Part shown: positions 7,371-17,481 of the stretch, one piece after another
How the letters are laid out: the number at the start of each line of letters is the position of its first letter
Position numbering within the stretch: position 1 is the first letter of the stretch
NCBI RefSeq assembly: GCF_023091245.1
Contig: NZ_JAHWXN010000001.1
Span: forward strand, 62,001 to 126,000
DNA: 64,000 nucleotides
Source: Microbacterium croceum
GTDB lineage: Bacteria > Actinomycetota > Actinomycetes > Actinomycetales > Microbacteriaceae
Direction: 5' to 3'
Notes under the pieces: model-generated
The model's input: only the letters and a program-made list of their open reading frames with translations
What the model was told of the DNA's origin: nothing
Database searches by the model: none
Program-made: the position numbers and the translations under genes

Positions 7371-10300
7371 TCAGGAGGTGCGGCGGCGGATGCGCCGCCA
7401 ACCGGCCAGGCCTGCGGTGAGGAGCAGGAGCGCCGCGCCGATGGCCAGCAGATGCTCGGTGCCGAGTCCACCGGTGAAGGGGAGCACGGGTGCCGGCTGC
7501 TGGCGGTTCACGATGTCGTCGAGCACGGTCACCTGGGTGTCCCCGTGCACGAGCACCGTGCGCGGGGTGTCATCGCGCACGAATCCGACCGGGGCCTTGG
7601 TCTCGATCAGCTGGTAGCCGCCGGGGACCAGCCCCGGCACCAGGAACTGTCCGCCCTCGGCATCCTTGTCCGGCCCTCCGCAGGGGGCCTGCGTGCAATC
7701 GACGATGGTCAGCGTGGCGCCCGCCGGCTGCCCGTTCTCGTCCAGGCCTTGCAGCGTCCACTCGGCCCCGGCGAGCAGGCGCGCATCGGCGGAGTCGTCG
7801 ACCTTGTCCCAGCGCAGGGATCCGGAGATCGGATTGACGACCGTCTTGTCCACGAACGCGTTCCGCAGCTCGCCGAAGGCGTCGTCATCGACGGTGACGG
7901 TGTACGAGACCTGCACGCTCTGCCCCGCGGCGAGCGCTCCTGTCCAGGTGAGGCGCCGGGTTCCCGCGTCGTAGGCCGCCGTCCCGACCGCGGGGCTGAT
8001 GCTGATCGAATCCGGATCGAACGTGGCGTTGTCGACCACATCGGACAGGTCGTCGAAGACCGAGAAGGAGCCGCTCGCGACCGCGCCGGTGTTGGCGATC
8101 GAAAGCGTGTAGGTCACGTCGTCACCGGGGTTGACGAGCGCACCGGCCCCCTTGTCGACGACCTTGTCGACCTGCAGGATCGGATGCTCGACGGCGATGT
8201 CGGGTTCGACCAGCAGGTTCCGCAGCGTTCCGGAGGCGTCGTCGCCCACGCGCACCGTGTAGGTGATGGTCGCGGACGTGTTCGCCGCCAGCGGCCGTGC
8301 GACGCTCGACGACCACGTGAAGGAGTCGTCTCCTGCGGTGTAGTCGACCTGCCCGCACGAGTTCGCGGTCGGAGCGCAGGTCACGGTCGGCGGTGCGACG
8401 AGCGTCGCCTTGTCGAGCACGTCCGACATGTCGTCGGTGACCTTTCCTGCGGTCGATGCGGTGGCGGTGGCATTGGTCACCTTGACCGTGTACGCCACCG
8501 TGTCGCCGGGCTTCACGATCGAACCGGCCGCCGGGACCGAGGTCTTCGCGAAGGTCAGCGCCACGGACGGGACCGTCGTCGTCGCACAGGATTCCTCGTC
8601 GTCGTTCGGCGCCGGGCACGGATGCAGCGGGGTCACCGGGGTCGGACCGTCCACCCCCCAGCGGTTCACCAGCGTGGTGCCCTCCTTCGCGACCTTCGCC
8701 GTGACGGTGTAGCTGAACAGCTGACCGAGTGGCATGGTCGCCAGATTCCAGGTCACGACGCCGTTCGCGTACGTCCCTCCCCCACTGGCGGAGACGAAGG
8801 TCGCCCCCTCCGGCAATGTGTCTCGCAGTGTGATGTCGGTGAGGTCGCGGCCCCCGTCGTTGACGGCCGTGACGGTGTAGGTCAGCGTGTCGCCGACGTT
8901 GGCCGTGGTCTTGTCCACGACCTTGTCGATCGTGATGTGGCTGAAGTCCTCGCGGGCGATGCCCACCTTCGCCGACTCGACCGGCTTGATCGGTTGTCCG
9001 TTCGACAGATTCGTCTGCGCCGTCGCGACCGTGTTCCACGCGACGTCACCGGCGCTGTTCAACGCGGGCGTCGTCATCGTCAGATCGATCGCGAGGCCCT
9101 GATCGAACGCGTAGGTCGCGGTGGATACGAAGCGCAGCGCGCGCACGGTCTGCAGGAGCGCAGCCGACGGCGACGCAGGCATGGCGACCCAGTCGTCGAC
9201 GCAGTCCGGGTTCTGGGCGTTCGGCAGCACCTCGGGCCGACACGGGTTCGTCGACGTCGAGTAGAACGCCGTGACCCCTGCGGGGAGCGTCGAGAGCCCG
9301 GTGAGGATCGGCCGGAACGTGCTCCCGCGCTGCTGGTTCACGGTTCCCGCGACGGTGCCGGTGTCCCCGACCCGAGGAAGCAGGTCGTACATCACGACGT
9401 TGCCGACGTTCTGCTGGCTCTTGTTCGTCCAGTTCAGCCGGTAGGTCGCGTTTCCCCCCGCCGATGCGACATAGCCGATCGCCGGGAAGCTCTTGAACGC
9501 GGTGTCGAGGCTTCCTCGTACCGTCTTCGTCAGACGGACCGCGTCCGACGTCGGGTCGGGATTGACGGTGAAGGACGTCGAGGAGGCGCACTGGTGTCCA
9601 GCCCCCGTCGTGCCCGCCACCTTCGTGCCCTGTGTGCAGATCGAGTTGTTCACCTGCGGATCGGAGAGGTTGACGGTCGCCCTGTTCACGTAGTTGCCCG
9701 GGAACTGCACCTTCGACGGGAGGTGGACCTCGAAGCGGATGCGCTCACCCTTCGAGGCCGGCAACAGGCTGTTCACGGTCGCGGCTTTGACCACCACGGT
9801 GACGATGGTCTCTCCGGTCACTGGGTCGGCCGTCACGGTCGTCGTCGTCGGGATGTTGAAGCTCCAGGCTCCGGCGCCATAGCGATATGCGTCGAGAACA
9901 GCGGGACCGGTGAACGAGACGCCGGCGGGGAAGCGATCGACGAAGGTCAGATCGCCGGTCGTCGGCCCCTTCAGCATGACCTCGCTGTTCACTCGGAACT
10001 CCGACCCTGCGGCGTACCAGTATTTGGTCACGCCGATCTGCGGCCCGTCCAGGATGAAGATCCGGCCGACGGACGAGGTCCCCGTGGCGTAGGGCGTCGT
10101 CGCGCCCACCGCGTAGGAGCTGATCGCCGCCTGGTTGCGGAGGATGTCACCCGCGGCTCGACGCGAGTCGGCATAGCCGCCGATCACCACGTTCATGCGT
10201 GTGTTGGTCATGTCGGTCGTGCGGGGCAGGATGATCTCCGCCACGCGGCCGATCGCCGAGGCGGGCACGAAGTAGCTGCGGTGGCCGGGACCATTGGCAA

Positions 10301-11738
10301 GCATCGCCGCACTGGAGGGAATCGGGCCGGCTGTCAGGGTGACGATCGAGCCGTCGGTGAGGCGCGCCTGCGGGGCGAACGCGGACGGGATTCCGACGTT
10401 CTGCGGATTCTCGGTCGTCCGCGCCCAGATCGTGACCATGGTCGGATGGAAGGCGGGATCCGTGCACACGGTGCCCGGAGCATTGCTGGAGTACGACGTA
10501 CCGCTCACGTTCGTCGTGCACGGCACCGGGTCGACGACCTCGGATTGCAGGCCGGGGCCGGGCATCAGCACGTCGAGCGCGTAGAGCGCCTCGATGCGGA
10601 ACGAAGGTGCAGCGCTGTTGTAGATCGTGGAGGTGGAGACGTTCGCGTCGCCGCGCCCGAGCCACGGCCCGGGGTACGTGGCCGAGGTGTAGCCGTTCAG
10701 ATTGAGATCGTAGGTGCCACTGTCGCCCACCGTGTTGAGGAGAGGGCCATAGCCGCGCTTGGTGACGGTCGCACCGGGGAGTGTCGACACGACGGTGACG
10801 GAGACCTCACCTGACCCCGTGAGGGTGGTGCCGCTGATCGACGTGCCCGTGCCGTTGACGACGTTGCGCAGCACGGTGTTGTCGGCGACGTTGGCGTTGA
10901 CGCGCGCGTTGACGGTGACGGGGACGGGCGCGTCCGCGCTGGCCGAGCAGCTGGAGCCCAGCTGAGCCGCAGTGAGATCGAAGGTCAGCGTCTGTCCGGC
11001 CACGGTGGCGGACGGGGAGCTGGACAGGTAGGTCAGGCCAGCCGGCAGCGTGTCGACCAGTCGCAGGCTCGAGAGGTTCTCATCGCCGAGCACGCCGAGA
11101 TTGCTGCGGGGGCAGGTCCACCACAGGGTGTACTTCACGGTGTCGCCGGGCTTGTAGAACGTCTGCTCGACGGACTTCTGCACCTGGATCGAGGGGATCG
11201 CCGTCGCGGTCGAGGTCACCCCGGGGGCCGACACGGTCGGGGTGCCGTCGGTGAACGTCATGGTCGGCGTGAGCGTCCAGCTCGTGCCGTTCGGCGTCGT
11301 GTGGTTCGGGGGCGTGATCGTGATGCCGATGGTGCCCGCGACGCCCTCGGTGAGGTCCGCCAGCCTGATGACCAGGTTGCCCCCGGTGACCGTCCACGAC
11401 GTGATGAGGGGGTTCGCTCCGACCTTGACCGTCCACGCGGGGTTCGCCGCTGCTCCGAGCGGGATCGTCACGGTCGGGCTCTCGGCGCACGGAGACGCGT
11501 TGACGTTGCTGCAGGTGTACGACACGCGGTACCCGAACGCCGTGCCCGAGGGCTGGCTGGCCGGCGTGAGCGGTGTGATCGAGATCGACGGGACCGACGT
11601 GGCATCCGCGCTGGCCATGACGGGAGTCTGCAGTCCGAGTCCGAGCGCGACGATGGCCAGCATGGCGAGCAGCATTCTCCCGACGCGACCGCCTGGCCGC
11701 GCGGCTCGCTCGAGCATCCCCTGTGTCTGTGTTCGCAT
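7371..11738 (-). CDS. Very large LPFTG-anchored surface protein with DUF11-type repeats (putative pilus tip/adhesin)
   Basis: A 1455-residue secreted protein. A hydrophobic signal (about 20-45) is followed by a long array of beta-sandwich repeats of the conserved-repeat/DUF11 type, recognised by recurring stretches such as GDTLTYTVTAVNDGG, PGDTVAYTVKVTN and PGDDVTYTLSIANTG. A SpaA/prealbumin-like domain (E-box-like YQLIETKAPVGF) precedes the sorting signal LPFTG (1419-1423), membrane helix and RRIRRR tail. It is the first gene of the pilus operon, where tip adhesins usually lie. The binding target is unknown; no MIDAS/VWA motif was seen. The Shine-Dalgarno GGGGAGAAAG precedes the ATG. Confidence 0.9.
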   Translation of the reverse strand: MRTQTQGMLERAARPGGRVGRMLLAMLAIVALGLGLQTPVMASADATSVPSISITPLTPASQPSGTAFGYRVSYTCSNVNASPCAESPTVTIPLGAAANPAWTVKVGANPLITSWTVTGGNLVIRLADLTEGVAGTIGITITPPNHTTPNGTSWTLTPTMTFTDGTPTVSAPGVTSTATAIPSIQVQKSVEQTFYKPGDTVKYTLWWTCPRSNLGVLGDENLSSLRLVDTLPAGLTYLSSSPSATVAGQTLTFDLTAAQLGSSCSASADAPVPVTVNARVNANVADNTVLRNVVNGTGTSISGTTLTGSGEVSVTVVSTLPGATVTKRGYGPLLNTVGDSGTYDLNLNGYTSATYPGPWLGRGDANVSTSTIYNSAAPSFRIEALYALDVLMPGPGLQSEVVDPVPCTTNVSGTSYSSNAPGTVCTDPAFHPTMVTIWARTTENPQNVGIPSAFAPQARLTDGSIVTLTAGPIPSSAAMLANGPGHRSYFVPASAIGRVAEIILPRTTDMTNTRMNVVIGGYADSRRAAGDILRNQAAISSYAVGATTPYATGTSSVGRIFILDGPQIGVTKYWYAAGSEFRVNSEVMLKGPTTGDLTFVDRFPAGVSFTGPAVLDAYRYGAGAWSFNIPTTTTVTADPVTGETIVTVVVKAATVNSLLPASKGERIRFEVHLPSKVQFPGNYVNRATVNLSDPQVNNSICTQGTKVAGTTGAGHQCASSTSFTVNPDPTSDAVRLTKTVRGSLDTAFKSFPAIGYVASAGGNATYRLNWTNKSQQNVGNVVMYDLLPRVGDTGTVAGTVNQQRGSTFRPILTGLSTLPAGVTAFYSTSTNPCRPEVLPNAQNPDCVDDWVAMPASPSAALLQTVRALRFVSTATYAFDQGLAIDLTMTTPALNSAGDVAWNTVATAQTNLSNGQPIKPVESAKVGIAREDFSHITIDKVVDKTTANVGDTLTYTVTAVNDGGRDLTDITLRDTLPEGATFVSASGGGTYANGVVTWNLATMPLGQLFSYTVTAKVAKEGTTLVNRWGVDGPTPVTPLHPCPAPNDDEESCATTTVPSVALTFAKTSVPAAGSIVKPGDTVAYTVKVTNATATASTAGKVTDDMSDVLDKATLVAPPTVTCAPTANSCGQVDYTAGDDSFTWSSSVARPLAANTSATITYTVRVGDDASGTLRNLLVEPDIAVEHPILQVDKVVDKGAGALVNPGDDVTYTLSIANTGAVASGSFSVFDDLSDVVDNATFDPDSISISPAVGTAAYDAGTRRLTWTGALAAGQSVQVSYTVTVDDDAFGELRNAFVDKTVVNPISGSLRWDKVDDSADARLLAGAEWTLQGLDENGQPAGATLTIVDCTQAPCGGPDKDAEGGQFLVPGLVPGGYQLIETKAPVGFVRDDTPRTVLVHGDTQVTVLDDIVNRQQPAPVLPFTGGLGTEHLLAIGAALLLLTAGLAGWRRIRRRTS

Positions 11739-11832
11739 CTCGGTCTTTCTCCCCTATCCGTGGCTGGCGGATATATCGCCCCCTTGAAAGGAGATGACAG
11801 AACATCGCCGCCATCACCGAATAGCCGGGGAT

Positions 11833-11850
11833 TCCCCCAGCGTTGGGGGA
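11833..11850. promoter_or_regulatory. Palindrome TCCCCCA-N4-TGGGGGA (site 1)
   Basis: Perfect 7-bp arms around GCGT, 95-112 bp upstream of the pilus tip gene, in the gap shared with a divergent gene. Its centre is 33 bp from that of the next, nearly identical palindrome, about three helical turns. Confidence 0.5.
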
Positions 11851-11865
11851 CATCTGGCCGCGATT

Positions 11866-11883
11866 TCCCCCATATTTGGGGAA
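11866..11883. promoter_or_regulatory. Palindrome TCCCCCA-N4-TGGGGAA (site 2)
   Basis: Second copy of the same arms (TCCCCCATATTTGGGGAA), located between the pilus operon and the ABM-domain gene. The two sites are on the same helical face, which suggests cooperative binding of a dimeric regulator. Confidence 0.5.
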
Positions 11884-11968
11884 CGTAGAATCGATCTCGC
11901 GCCGCACCCCTGGCGCAGCTCCGTTCGGCGCCGCGATCCGGCCCGCCTCACTCCTGCGAGGACCCGCC

Positions 11969-12553
11969 ATGTCCAGCGAACCCATCACCGTCTCCATCCG
12001 CCGCGAGGTCGATCCCGAACGCATCGCCGAGGCGACCGCGTGGGTGCAGACCGGCGTGAACATGGCGCACAAGTACCCGGGGTTCCTCGGCTCCGGATGG
12101 GTGCGCGCGGGCGAGGACTCGCAGGTGTGGCACATGCTGTACCGCTTCGCGAACGAGGACACCCTGGTCGCCTGGGAGCGGTCGGGCGAGCGCGCCTGGT
12201 GGCTGTCGATGGGCGAGGGCTTCATCCGCAGCGAGCGATCGCGGCGGCGCAGCGGCATCGAAGGGTGGTTCGACGAGCCCTCGACCGGCTCGATCACGCT
12301 GCCCGCCGCGGAGGGGACGTCGACCGTCGCCGTCGTGAACACCCCGCCGCGCTGGAAGCAGGCCGTCACCATCTGGCTGGGGTTCTTCCCGGTGAACCTC
12401 GCCTTCACCTACGCGATGAGCCCGGTGCCGGGGTGGGACGCGCTGCCGATCTGGCTCCGCGTGCTGTGCACCACGCTGGTGCTCACCCCGATCATGACCT
12501 ACTGGGTGCTGCCCTGGGTCACCCGCACCCTGCGCTCCTGGCTCGCCCGCTGA
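11969..12553 (+). CDS. Antibiotic biosynthesis monooxygenase (ABM)-like domain protein with membrane tail
   Basis: A 194-residue protein. The N-terminal half (about 1-100: TVSIRREVDPERIAEATAW, then GFLGSGWVRAGEDSQVWHMLYRF) has the ferredoxin-like ABM fold signature found in small monooxygenases and dimeric sensor-like proteins. The C-terminal half contains two hydrophobic segments (about 129-149 and 163-185), so it is membrane-bound. The start at 11969 has GAGGA 6 nt upstream and begins exactly at the domain; the in-frame upstream ATG at 11843 runs through the palindromes and is unlikely. Actinobacteria often carry this architecture, usually without a known role. Confidence 0.8.
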   Translation: MSSEPITVSIRREVDPERIAEATAWVQTGVNMAHKYPGFLGSGWVRAGEDSQVWHMLYRFANEDTLVAWERSGERAWWLSMGEGFIRSERSRRRSGIEGWFDEPSTGSITLPAAEGTSTVAVVNTPPRWKQAVTIWLGFFPVNLAFTYAMSPVPGWDALPIWLRVLCTTLVLTPIMTYWVLPWVTRTLRSWLAR

Positions 12554-12559
12554 CCGGGT

Positions 12560-13723
12560 TCAAATCACGCCCACCGAGGTGAACGCGAGCTCGGCCGCGC
12601 CCAGCAGCAGCCGATCGGCGGCCAGGGATGCCGAGAGGATGCGCAGACCTTCGACGTTCTCGGCCATCGCCCCGGTCGCGACGGCGGCGGCGAAACCCTC
12701 AGGGTCGCTCTCGACCAGCATCGCCAGGAAGCCGCCGAGCACCACCACGGAGGGGTTGAGGATGTTCACGGCATCCGCGATCGCCTGGGCGAGCACCGCG
12801 CGCTGGCGGCCGCATTCGTCCTGCGCTTGGCCCGGACTTCCGGTTGCCGCGGCCAGCGCCTCGGCGAGCGTGGGGTCATCCGCCGCGGGGAGCCCGAGCA
12901 CCGCGAGCAGCCGCGCGCGGCTGACGGTGTCTTCCAGCACGACGGCAGCGCCGGCATCCGCTCCCGCGGCGCGCACGCGGTTCTGCCCGAACTCGCCGGC
13001 GTAGCCCCCGACTCCTCCGACCGGCAGCCCGTGCACGATGATCCCGCCGCCGATGCCCGAGGGCCCGCCGTTCAGGTAGATGACGTCGTCCGCGCCTTCT
13101 GCGGCTCCGAACAGATGCTCGGCGAGGGCACCGAGGCTCGCGTCGTTGCCCACCGCGACCGGCAGCCCGGTGTGTGTGGCGACCAGAGCGCGCAGCGGCG
13201 CGTCGACCCAGCCGAGGTGCGGGGCATTGCGCACCAGGCCGTCAGCGGCGCGCACCAGACCCGGCACCGCGATCCCGACGCCCACGAAGCGGAAGCCGCG
13301 CAGGGCTCCCCCGCGCCAGCGCGCGATCACCTCCGCGATGAGCTCGGCGGTCGCCGACGCGCTCAGCACCGTGGCGGACTCGATCCGCTCGCGCAGCGCG
13401 ATCCCCCGCGCGAGATCCACCGCAGCGATCTCGACCGCATCGACCTCGGGGTTCACCGCGATCACGACGCTCTTGGGCGATGCCTCGACCACCGGCGATG
13501 GACGACCGACCCGGCCGACGGGGTCGGGGTCGCGCTCCACGACCCACCCGTCTCCGACCAGCTCGCCGACCAGATCAGCGACCGTCGACCTGTTCAGCCC
13601 GGTCGCGGTCGTCAGCTGGGCACGTGACTGCGGGCCGCCCAGGTGCACCAGTCGCAGGATGCGGGCGAGGTTGCGGGCGCGCACGCCGTCGCCGTTGTCC
13701 TTCGGCGCAGCATCCGTGGTCAC
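12560..13723 (-). CDS. xylR: ROK-family transcriptional repressor (XylR-like)
   Basis: A 387-residue ROK protein with an N-terminal winged helix (about 15-75; [19 protein letters not shown]) and a sugar-kinase-like ROK domain (about 85-380; [37 protein letters not shown]). It is divergent from xylA, and a palindrome lies in the gap, so it probably represses xylAB and is induced by xylose. The Cys-rich zinc motif of ROK proteins (usually GH...CxCGxxGCxE) is missing: the segment reads [20 protein letters not shown] with no Cys. The GTG start at 13723 has GGAGG 6 nt upstream. It ends 6 bp past the convergent ABM gene. Confidence 0.9.
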   Translation of the reverse strand: MTTDAAPKDNGDGVRARNLARILRLVHLGGPQSRAQLTTATGLNRSTVADLVGELVGDGWVVERDPDPVGRVGRPSPVVEASPKSVVIAVNPEVDAVEIAAVDLARGIALRERIESATVLSASATAELIAEVIARWRGGALRGFRFVGVGIAVPGLVRAADGLVRNAPHLGWVDAPLRALVATHTGLPVAVGNDASLGALAEHLFGAAEGADDVIYLNGGPSGIGGGIIVHGLPVGGVGGYAGEFGQNRVRAAGADAGAAVVLEDTVSRARLLAVLGLPAADDPTLAEALAAATGSPGQAQDECGRQRAVLAQAIADAVNILNPSVVVLGGFLAMLVESDPEGFAAAVATGAMAENVEGLRILSASLAADRLLLGAAELAFTSVGVI

Positions 13724-13789
13724 ATCGTCCTCCGTGGGGTTCGGCGTCTCAGTCTAGAAGGCTGGACATCGGCACCCTCAGGCTATATG

Positions 13790-13805
13790 TTGTTGCTCAC
13801 AACAA
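13790..13805. promoter_or_regulatory. Candidate XylR operator TTGTTG-CTCA-CAACAA
   Basis: Perfect 6-bp inverted arms in the 123-bp gap between the ROK repressor and xylA, 41 nt before the xylA start. Position and symmetry suit a repressor site; the assignment to this ROK protein is inferred. Confidence 0.55.
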
Positions 13806-13846
13806 TTTACGGGAAGCCGCCGTGCGGCACCATGCGAAGGAGCATC

Positions 13847-15037
13847 ATGAGCCTCACCCCCACCCGCGCCGACAAGTTCTCGTTCGGACTGTGGACCGTC
13901 GGCTACAACGGCACGGATCCGTTCGGCGGCCCCACCCGCCCCGCGCTCGACGTCGTCCACGCGGTCGAGAAGCTGTCGGAGCTGGGCGCCTACGGACTCA
14001 CGTTCCACGACGACGACCTGTTCGCCTTCGGATCCGCCGACGCCGAGCGGCAGACGCAGATCGATCGCCTGAAGGGCGCACTCGCCGACACCGGCCTGAT
14101 CGTGCCCATGGTGACGACGAACCTCTTCTCGGCTCCCGTCTTCAAGGACGGCGGCTTCACCTCCAACGACCGCCAGGTGCGCCGATTCGCGCTGCGCAAG
14201 GTGCTGCGCAACCTCGACCTCGCCGCCGAGCTCGGTGCCAAGACCTTCGTCATGTGGGGTGGCCGCGAAGGTGCCGAGTACGACTCCGCGAAGGATGTCC
14301 GCAGCGCGCTCGAGCGCTACCGCGAGGCCGTCAACCTGCTCGGCGACTACGTGACTGACAAGGGCTATGACATCCGCTTCGCCATCGAGCCGAAGCCGAA
14401 CGAGCCGCGCGGCGATATCCTGCTGCCCACGCTGGGTCACGCGATCGCGTTCATCGACTCGCTCGAGCGCCCCGAACTCGTCGGCGTGAACCCCGAGGTC
14501 GGGCACGAGCAGATGGCCGGACTCAACTTCACCGCCGGCATCGCGCAGGCGCTGTTCCACGGCAAGCTGTTCCACATCGACCTCAACGGCCAGCGCGGCA
14601 TCAAGTACGACCAGGACCTGGTGTTCGGTCACGGCGACCTGCACAACGCGTTCTCGCTCGTGGACCTGCTCGAGAACGGCGGCCCGAACGGTGTCCCCGC
14701 CTACGACGGCCCCCGCCACTTCGACTACAAGCCGAGCCGCACCGAGGACGAGACCGGGGTGTGGGACTCCGCCGCCGCCAACATGCGCACCTACCTGCTG
14801 CTGAAGGAGCGCGCAGCGGCGTTCCGTGCCGACCCCGAGGTGCAGGAGGCTCTGGCTGCGGCGAAGGTCGCCGAGCTCGCGACCTCGACCCTGAACGAGG
14901 GCGAGTCCTACGACGACCTGCTCGCGGATCGCAGCGCCTACGAGGACTTCGACGCCGACGCATACCTCGGCGGCAAGGGATTCGGCTTCGTCCGGCTGCA
15001 GCAGCTTGCCACCGAGCACCTGCTCGGCGCCCGCTGA
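13847..15037 (+). CDS. xylA: Xylose isomerase
   Basis: Converts D-xylose to D-xylulose in the cytoplasm with divalent metals. The 396-residue protein has the actinobacterial length. It shows the catalytic LTFHDDDL motif (His54, Asp57) and metal-binding segments [24 protein letters not shown] and LFHIDLNGQ. The start at ATG 13847 has GAAGGAG 4 nt upstream; the reading frame continues upstream to 13643 but that part overlaps the repressor. xylB follows after 7 bp, so the two form an operon opposite the ROK repressor. Confidence 0.97.
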   Translation: MSLTPTRADKFSFGLWTVGYNGTDPFGGPTRPALDVVHAVEKLSELGAYGLTFHDDDLFAFGSADAERQTQIDRLKGALADTGLIVPMVTTNLFSAPVFKDGGFTSNDRQVRRFALRKVLRNLDLAAELGAKTFVMWGGREGAEYDSAKDVRSALERYREAVNLLGDYVTDKGYDIRFAIEPKPNEPRGDILLPTLGHAIAFIDSLERPELVGVNPEVGHEQMAGLNFTAGIAQALFHGKLFHIDLNGQRGIKYDQDLVFGHGDLHNAFSLVDLLENGGPNGVPAYDGPRHFDYKPSRTEDETGVWDSAAANMRTYLLLKERAAAFRADPEVQEALAAAKVAELATSTLNEGESYDDLLADRSAYEDFDADAYLGGKGFGFVRLQQLATEHLLGAR

Positions 15038-15044
15038 GTCCGGC

Positions 15045-16352
15045 ATGGCACTCGCGCTCGGGGTCGACTCCTCGACCCAGTCCTGCAAGGTCGTCGTGAC
15101 GGATGCCGCGACCGGCGCCGTGGTGCGCACCGGTCGTGCGGCACATCCGGACGGCACCGCGGTCGACCCCGAGGCGTGGTGGACGGCGCTCTCGTCCGCG
15201 ATCGCCGAAGCCGGAGGACTCGACGGCGTCGACGCCTGGGCCATCGGTGGACAGCAGCACGGAATGGTCGCACTCGATGCCGCCGGCGCCGTCATCCGCG
15301 ACGCCCTGCTGTGGAACGACACGCGCTCCGCCGACGCCGCGACCGACCTCGTGGCCGAGTTCGGCGCGCAGGAGCTGGTCACGCGCACGGGTGTCGTGCC
15401 GGTGTCATCCTTCACGATCTCGAAGCTGCGCTGGCTGCGCGACAACGAGCCCGAGAACGCGGCGCGGGTGGCGGCCGTCGCCCTGCCGCACGACTGGCTC
15501 ACCTGGCGCCTGCGCGGCTACGGACCCGCCGGTGCGGAGGCGGCGCCCCTCGGGCCGGTGCTGGAGGAGCTCGTCACCGACCGCTCCGACGCCTCGGGCA
15601 CCGGGTACTGGAATCCGACCACCGGCGAGTACGACCGGGAGCTGCTGGTCGCCGCGCTGGGTCACGGCGCGGTGCTGCCGCGCGTGCTCGGCGCGGAGGA
15701 GCACGTGCAGGATGCGGACGGCCGGTGCGTCGGCCCCGGCGCCGGTGACAACGCCGCCGCCGCCTTCGGGCTCGGCGCCGGTCCCGGCGATGTGGTGGTG
15801 TCGATCGGCACCAGCGGCACGGTCTTCGCCGTGAGCGAGCATCCGTCCGCCGACCCTTCCGGGATCATCGCGGGCTTCGCCTCGGCCGACGGTCACTTCC
15901 TGCCGCTCGTGTGCACGCTCAACGCGGCCCGGGTGCTCGACGTCACCGCAGCGCTGCTCGGCGTGGATCACGACGAGCTGAGCCGACTCGCGCTGGCGGC
16001 CCCGGCGGGTGCGAACGGACTCACCCTGGTCCCCTACTTCGAGGGTGAGCGGACCCCGAATCTGCCGGATGCGACCGCGACACTCAGCGGCATGACCCTC
16101 GCCTCCACCACGCGCGAGAATCTGGCGCGCGCCGCGGTGGAGGGAATGCTGTCCGGACTCGGCGCCGGTCTCGACGCACTGCGAGAGGCCGGGGTGCCAC
16201 TGCGGCGCGCGCTGCTGATCGGGGGCGGGGCACAGTCCGCCGCGGTGCGGGCCATCGCACCGGAGGTGTTCGGCATCCCGGTGGAGGTCCCGTCTGCCGG
16301 CGAGTACGTCGCACTCGGCGCCGCACGGCAGGCGGCCGGGCTGCTGCACTAG
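15045..16352 (+). CDS. xylB: Xylulokinase
   Basis: FGGY-family kinase phosphorylating D-xylulose to xylulose 5-phosphate. The 435-residue protein shows the N-terminal phosphate loop [10 protein letters not shown] (about 6-15), IGGQQHGMV, the catalytic [13 protein letters not shown] region, [10 protein letters not shown] and the C-terminal ATP-site LLIGGGAQS. The start ATG at 15045 is 7 bp behind xylA without a clear Shine-Dalgarno, so it is probably translationally coupled. It completes xylose entry into the pentose phosphate pathway. Confidence 0.96.
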   Translation: MALALGVDSSTQSCKVVVTDAATGAVVRTGRAAHPDGTAVDPEAWWTALSSAIAEAGGLDGVDAWAIGGQQHGMVALDAAGAVIRDALLWNDTRSADAATDLVAEFGAQELVTRTGVVPVSSFTISKLRWLRDNEPENAARVAAVALPHDWLTWRLRGYGPAGAEAAPLGPVLEELVTDRSDASGTGYWNPTTGEYDRELLVAALGHGAVLPRVLGAEEHVQDADGRCVGPGAGDNAAAAFGLGAGPGDVVVSIGTSGTVFAVSEHPSADPSGIIAGFASADGHFLPLVCTLNAARVLDVTAALLGVDHDELSRLALAAPAGANGLTLVPYFEGERTPNLPDATATLSGMTLASTTRENLARAAVEGMLSGLGAGLDALREAGVPLRRALLIGGGAQSAAVRAIAPEVFGIPVEVPSAGEYVALGAARQAAGLLH

Positions 16353-16399
16353 TCGGTTCGCGCCGTCGGGGGCACGGGCGCGCGAGTGGGCGCGGGCGC

Positions 16400-16460
16400 G
16401 GATGCAGGAGCATCCGCCGGTGATTCCTCCTGCAGATCGCGAGATCTCCTGCAGATGGCG
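16400..16460 (+). repeat. Small hairpin and 15-nt direct repeat behind xylB
   Basis: GGATGC-AGGA-GCATCC forms a 6-bp stem (16400-16415). It is followed by two copies of CTCCTGCAGATSGCG (16427-16441 and 16446-16460; one mismatch, 19-nt period). It lies between convergent xylB and galM and may act as a terminator. Confidence 0.4.
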
Positions 16461-16514
16461 CGGATGCCGAGGCCAGGGCCGGGGCCGGGGCCGGTATCCC
16501 GGGCCCGGACAGAC

Positions 16515-17429
16515 CTAGACGGCGAAGATGCGCCAGGACGCGGCGTGCGTCGCGTCGGGCTCCAGGGTCACCAGGTCGACACCCGAGTTGAAGGCGTCGG
16601 GCGGGCAGGTCATCGGCTCGACCGCGAGCCCGATGCGGTGCGTCGCCGGAACCGCGGGGGTGTCGGCGGTGTGCACCTGCACCCACGGGCATCCCTCGTC
16701 CCACGCCAGTCCTACTCCGGTGCCGGCAGGCGTCACCAGGTGGACCTCGGCGATGCCATCCGTGCGCGCGAGCTCGGTGAAGGCGTGGTCGATGAACACG
16801 TCTCCGATCGGCCGCGCCTCGCGGAAGTCCCACTCCGGATGCTCCGTCACCGGTTCCACCGCCACCGGGCTCAGCCGATCGGGCGTCACGGTCAGCACCT
16901 CGGATGCCGGGAGCGCGAGCGTCCAGTCGTCGACGCGTCCGGGACCGGCGACCAGGTAGGGATGCGGTCCGGTGCCCCAGGGCGCGGCATCCGCACCGAT
17001 GTTGCGTGCGGTCACGGTCTGTCGCAGTCCGTCGGCCTCCAGACGGTACTCGACCTCGACTTCGACGCGGAACGGGTACCCGATCTGCGGCTCGATCACG
17101 GCGGCGAGCGCGACGCGGTCGTCGAGCACGAGGCGGTCCTCGAACTCGACCCACGCGAGGAGTCCGTGCAGCGCCTGAGCGCGCGCGGGCTCGGTGAGGG
17201 CCAGCTGGTGCTCGACCCCGGCGAAGCGATAGCGGCCGTCGACGATGCGATTGGGCCACGGCGCGAGTGTCACGCCGCGGTAGGCCGGTCGCACCTCGTC
17301 GGCGTCGAACGGCACGACCAGGTCGCGTCCGTGGAACGTGAGCGCCCGCAGTGTTGCTCCGACGCTCGCGATATCCGCCGTGTAGCCGTGACCGGTGATG
17401 CGCAGCTGGCGTCCGGAGCGCGGAGCCAT
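16515..17429 (-). CDS. galM: Aldose 1-epimerase family protein
   Basis: A 304-residue mutarotase-like protein that interconverts alpha and beta anomers of free sugars. Family motifs are in order: APWPNRI (about 56-62), the catalytic-site LHGLLAW, GTGPHPYLV with the second His, and GLAVEPMTCPPDAFNSG near the C-terminus carrying the general-base Glu. It is the last gene of the araDBA cluster, so it may act on L-arabinose; the exact sugar is not determined. The 52-bp gap to araA contains a REP-like repeat. Confidence 0.9.
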   Translation of the reverse strand: MAPRSGRQLRITGHGYTADIASVGATLRALTFHGRDLVVPFDADEVRPAYRGVTLAPWPNRIVDGRYRFAGVEHQLALTEPARAQALHGLLAWVEFEDRLVLDDRVALAAVIEPQIGYPFRVEVEVEYRLEADGLRQTVTARNIGADAAPWGTGPHPYLVAGPGRVDDWTLALPASEVLTVTPDRLSPVAVEPVTEHPEWDFREARPIGDVFIDHAFTELARTDGIAEVHLVTPAGTGVGLAWDEGCPWVQVHTADTPAVPATHRIGLAVEPMTCPPDAFNSGVDLVTLEPDATHAASWRIFAV

Positions 17430-17435
17430 CAGCGG

Positions 17436-17457
17436 CCCTTCGACAGGCTCAGGGACC
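17436..17457. repeat. REP-like interspersed element
   Basis: A 22-nt element beginning CCCTTCGACAGG and ending CTCAGGGACC lies between araA and galM. Near-identical short elements recur in intergenic gaps of many high-GC genomes. I recognise it from general knowledge and could not count its copies here. Confidence 0.45.
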
Positions 17458-17481
17458 GAGCGCTCAGTCGGGACGTTGCCA

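Noticed and set aside
7452..10814. 1120-codon plus-strand open frame across the pilus tip gene
   Set aside because: Antisense to the LPFTG protein; no domain recognised and composition (Arg/Asp/Val-rich) is that of a mirror frame.
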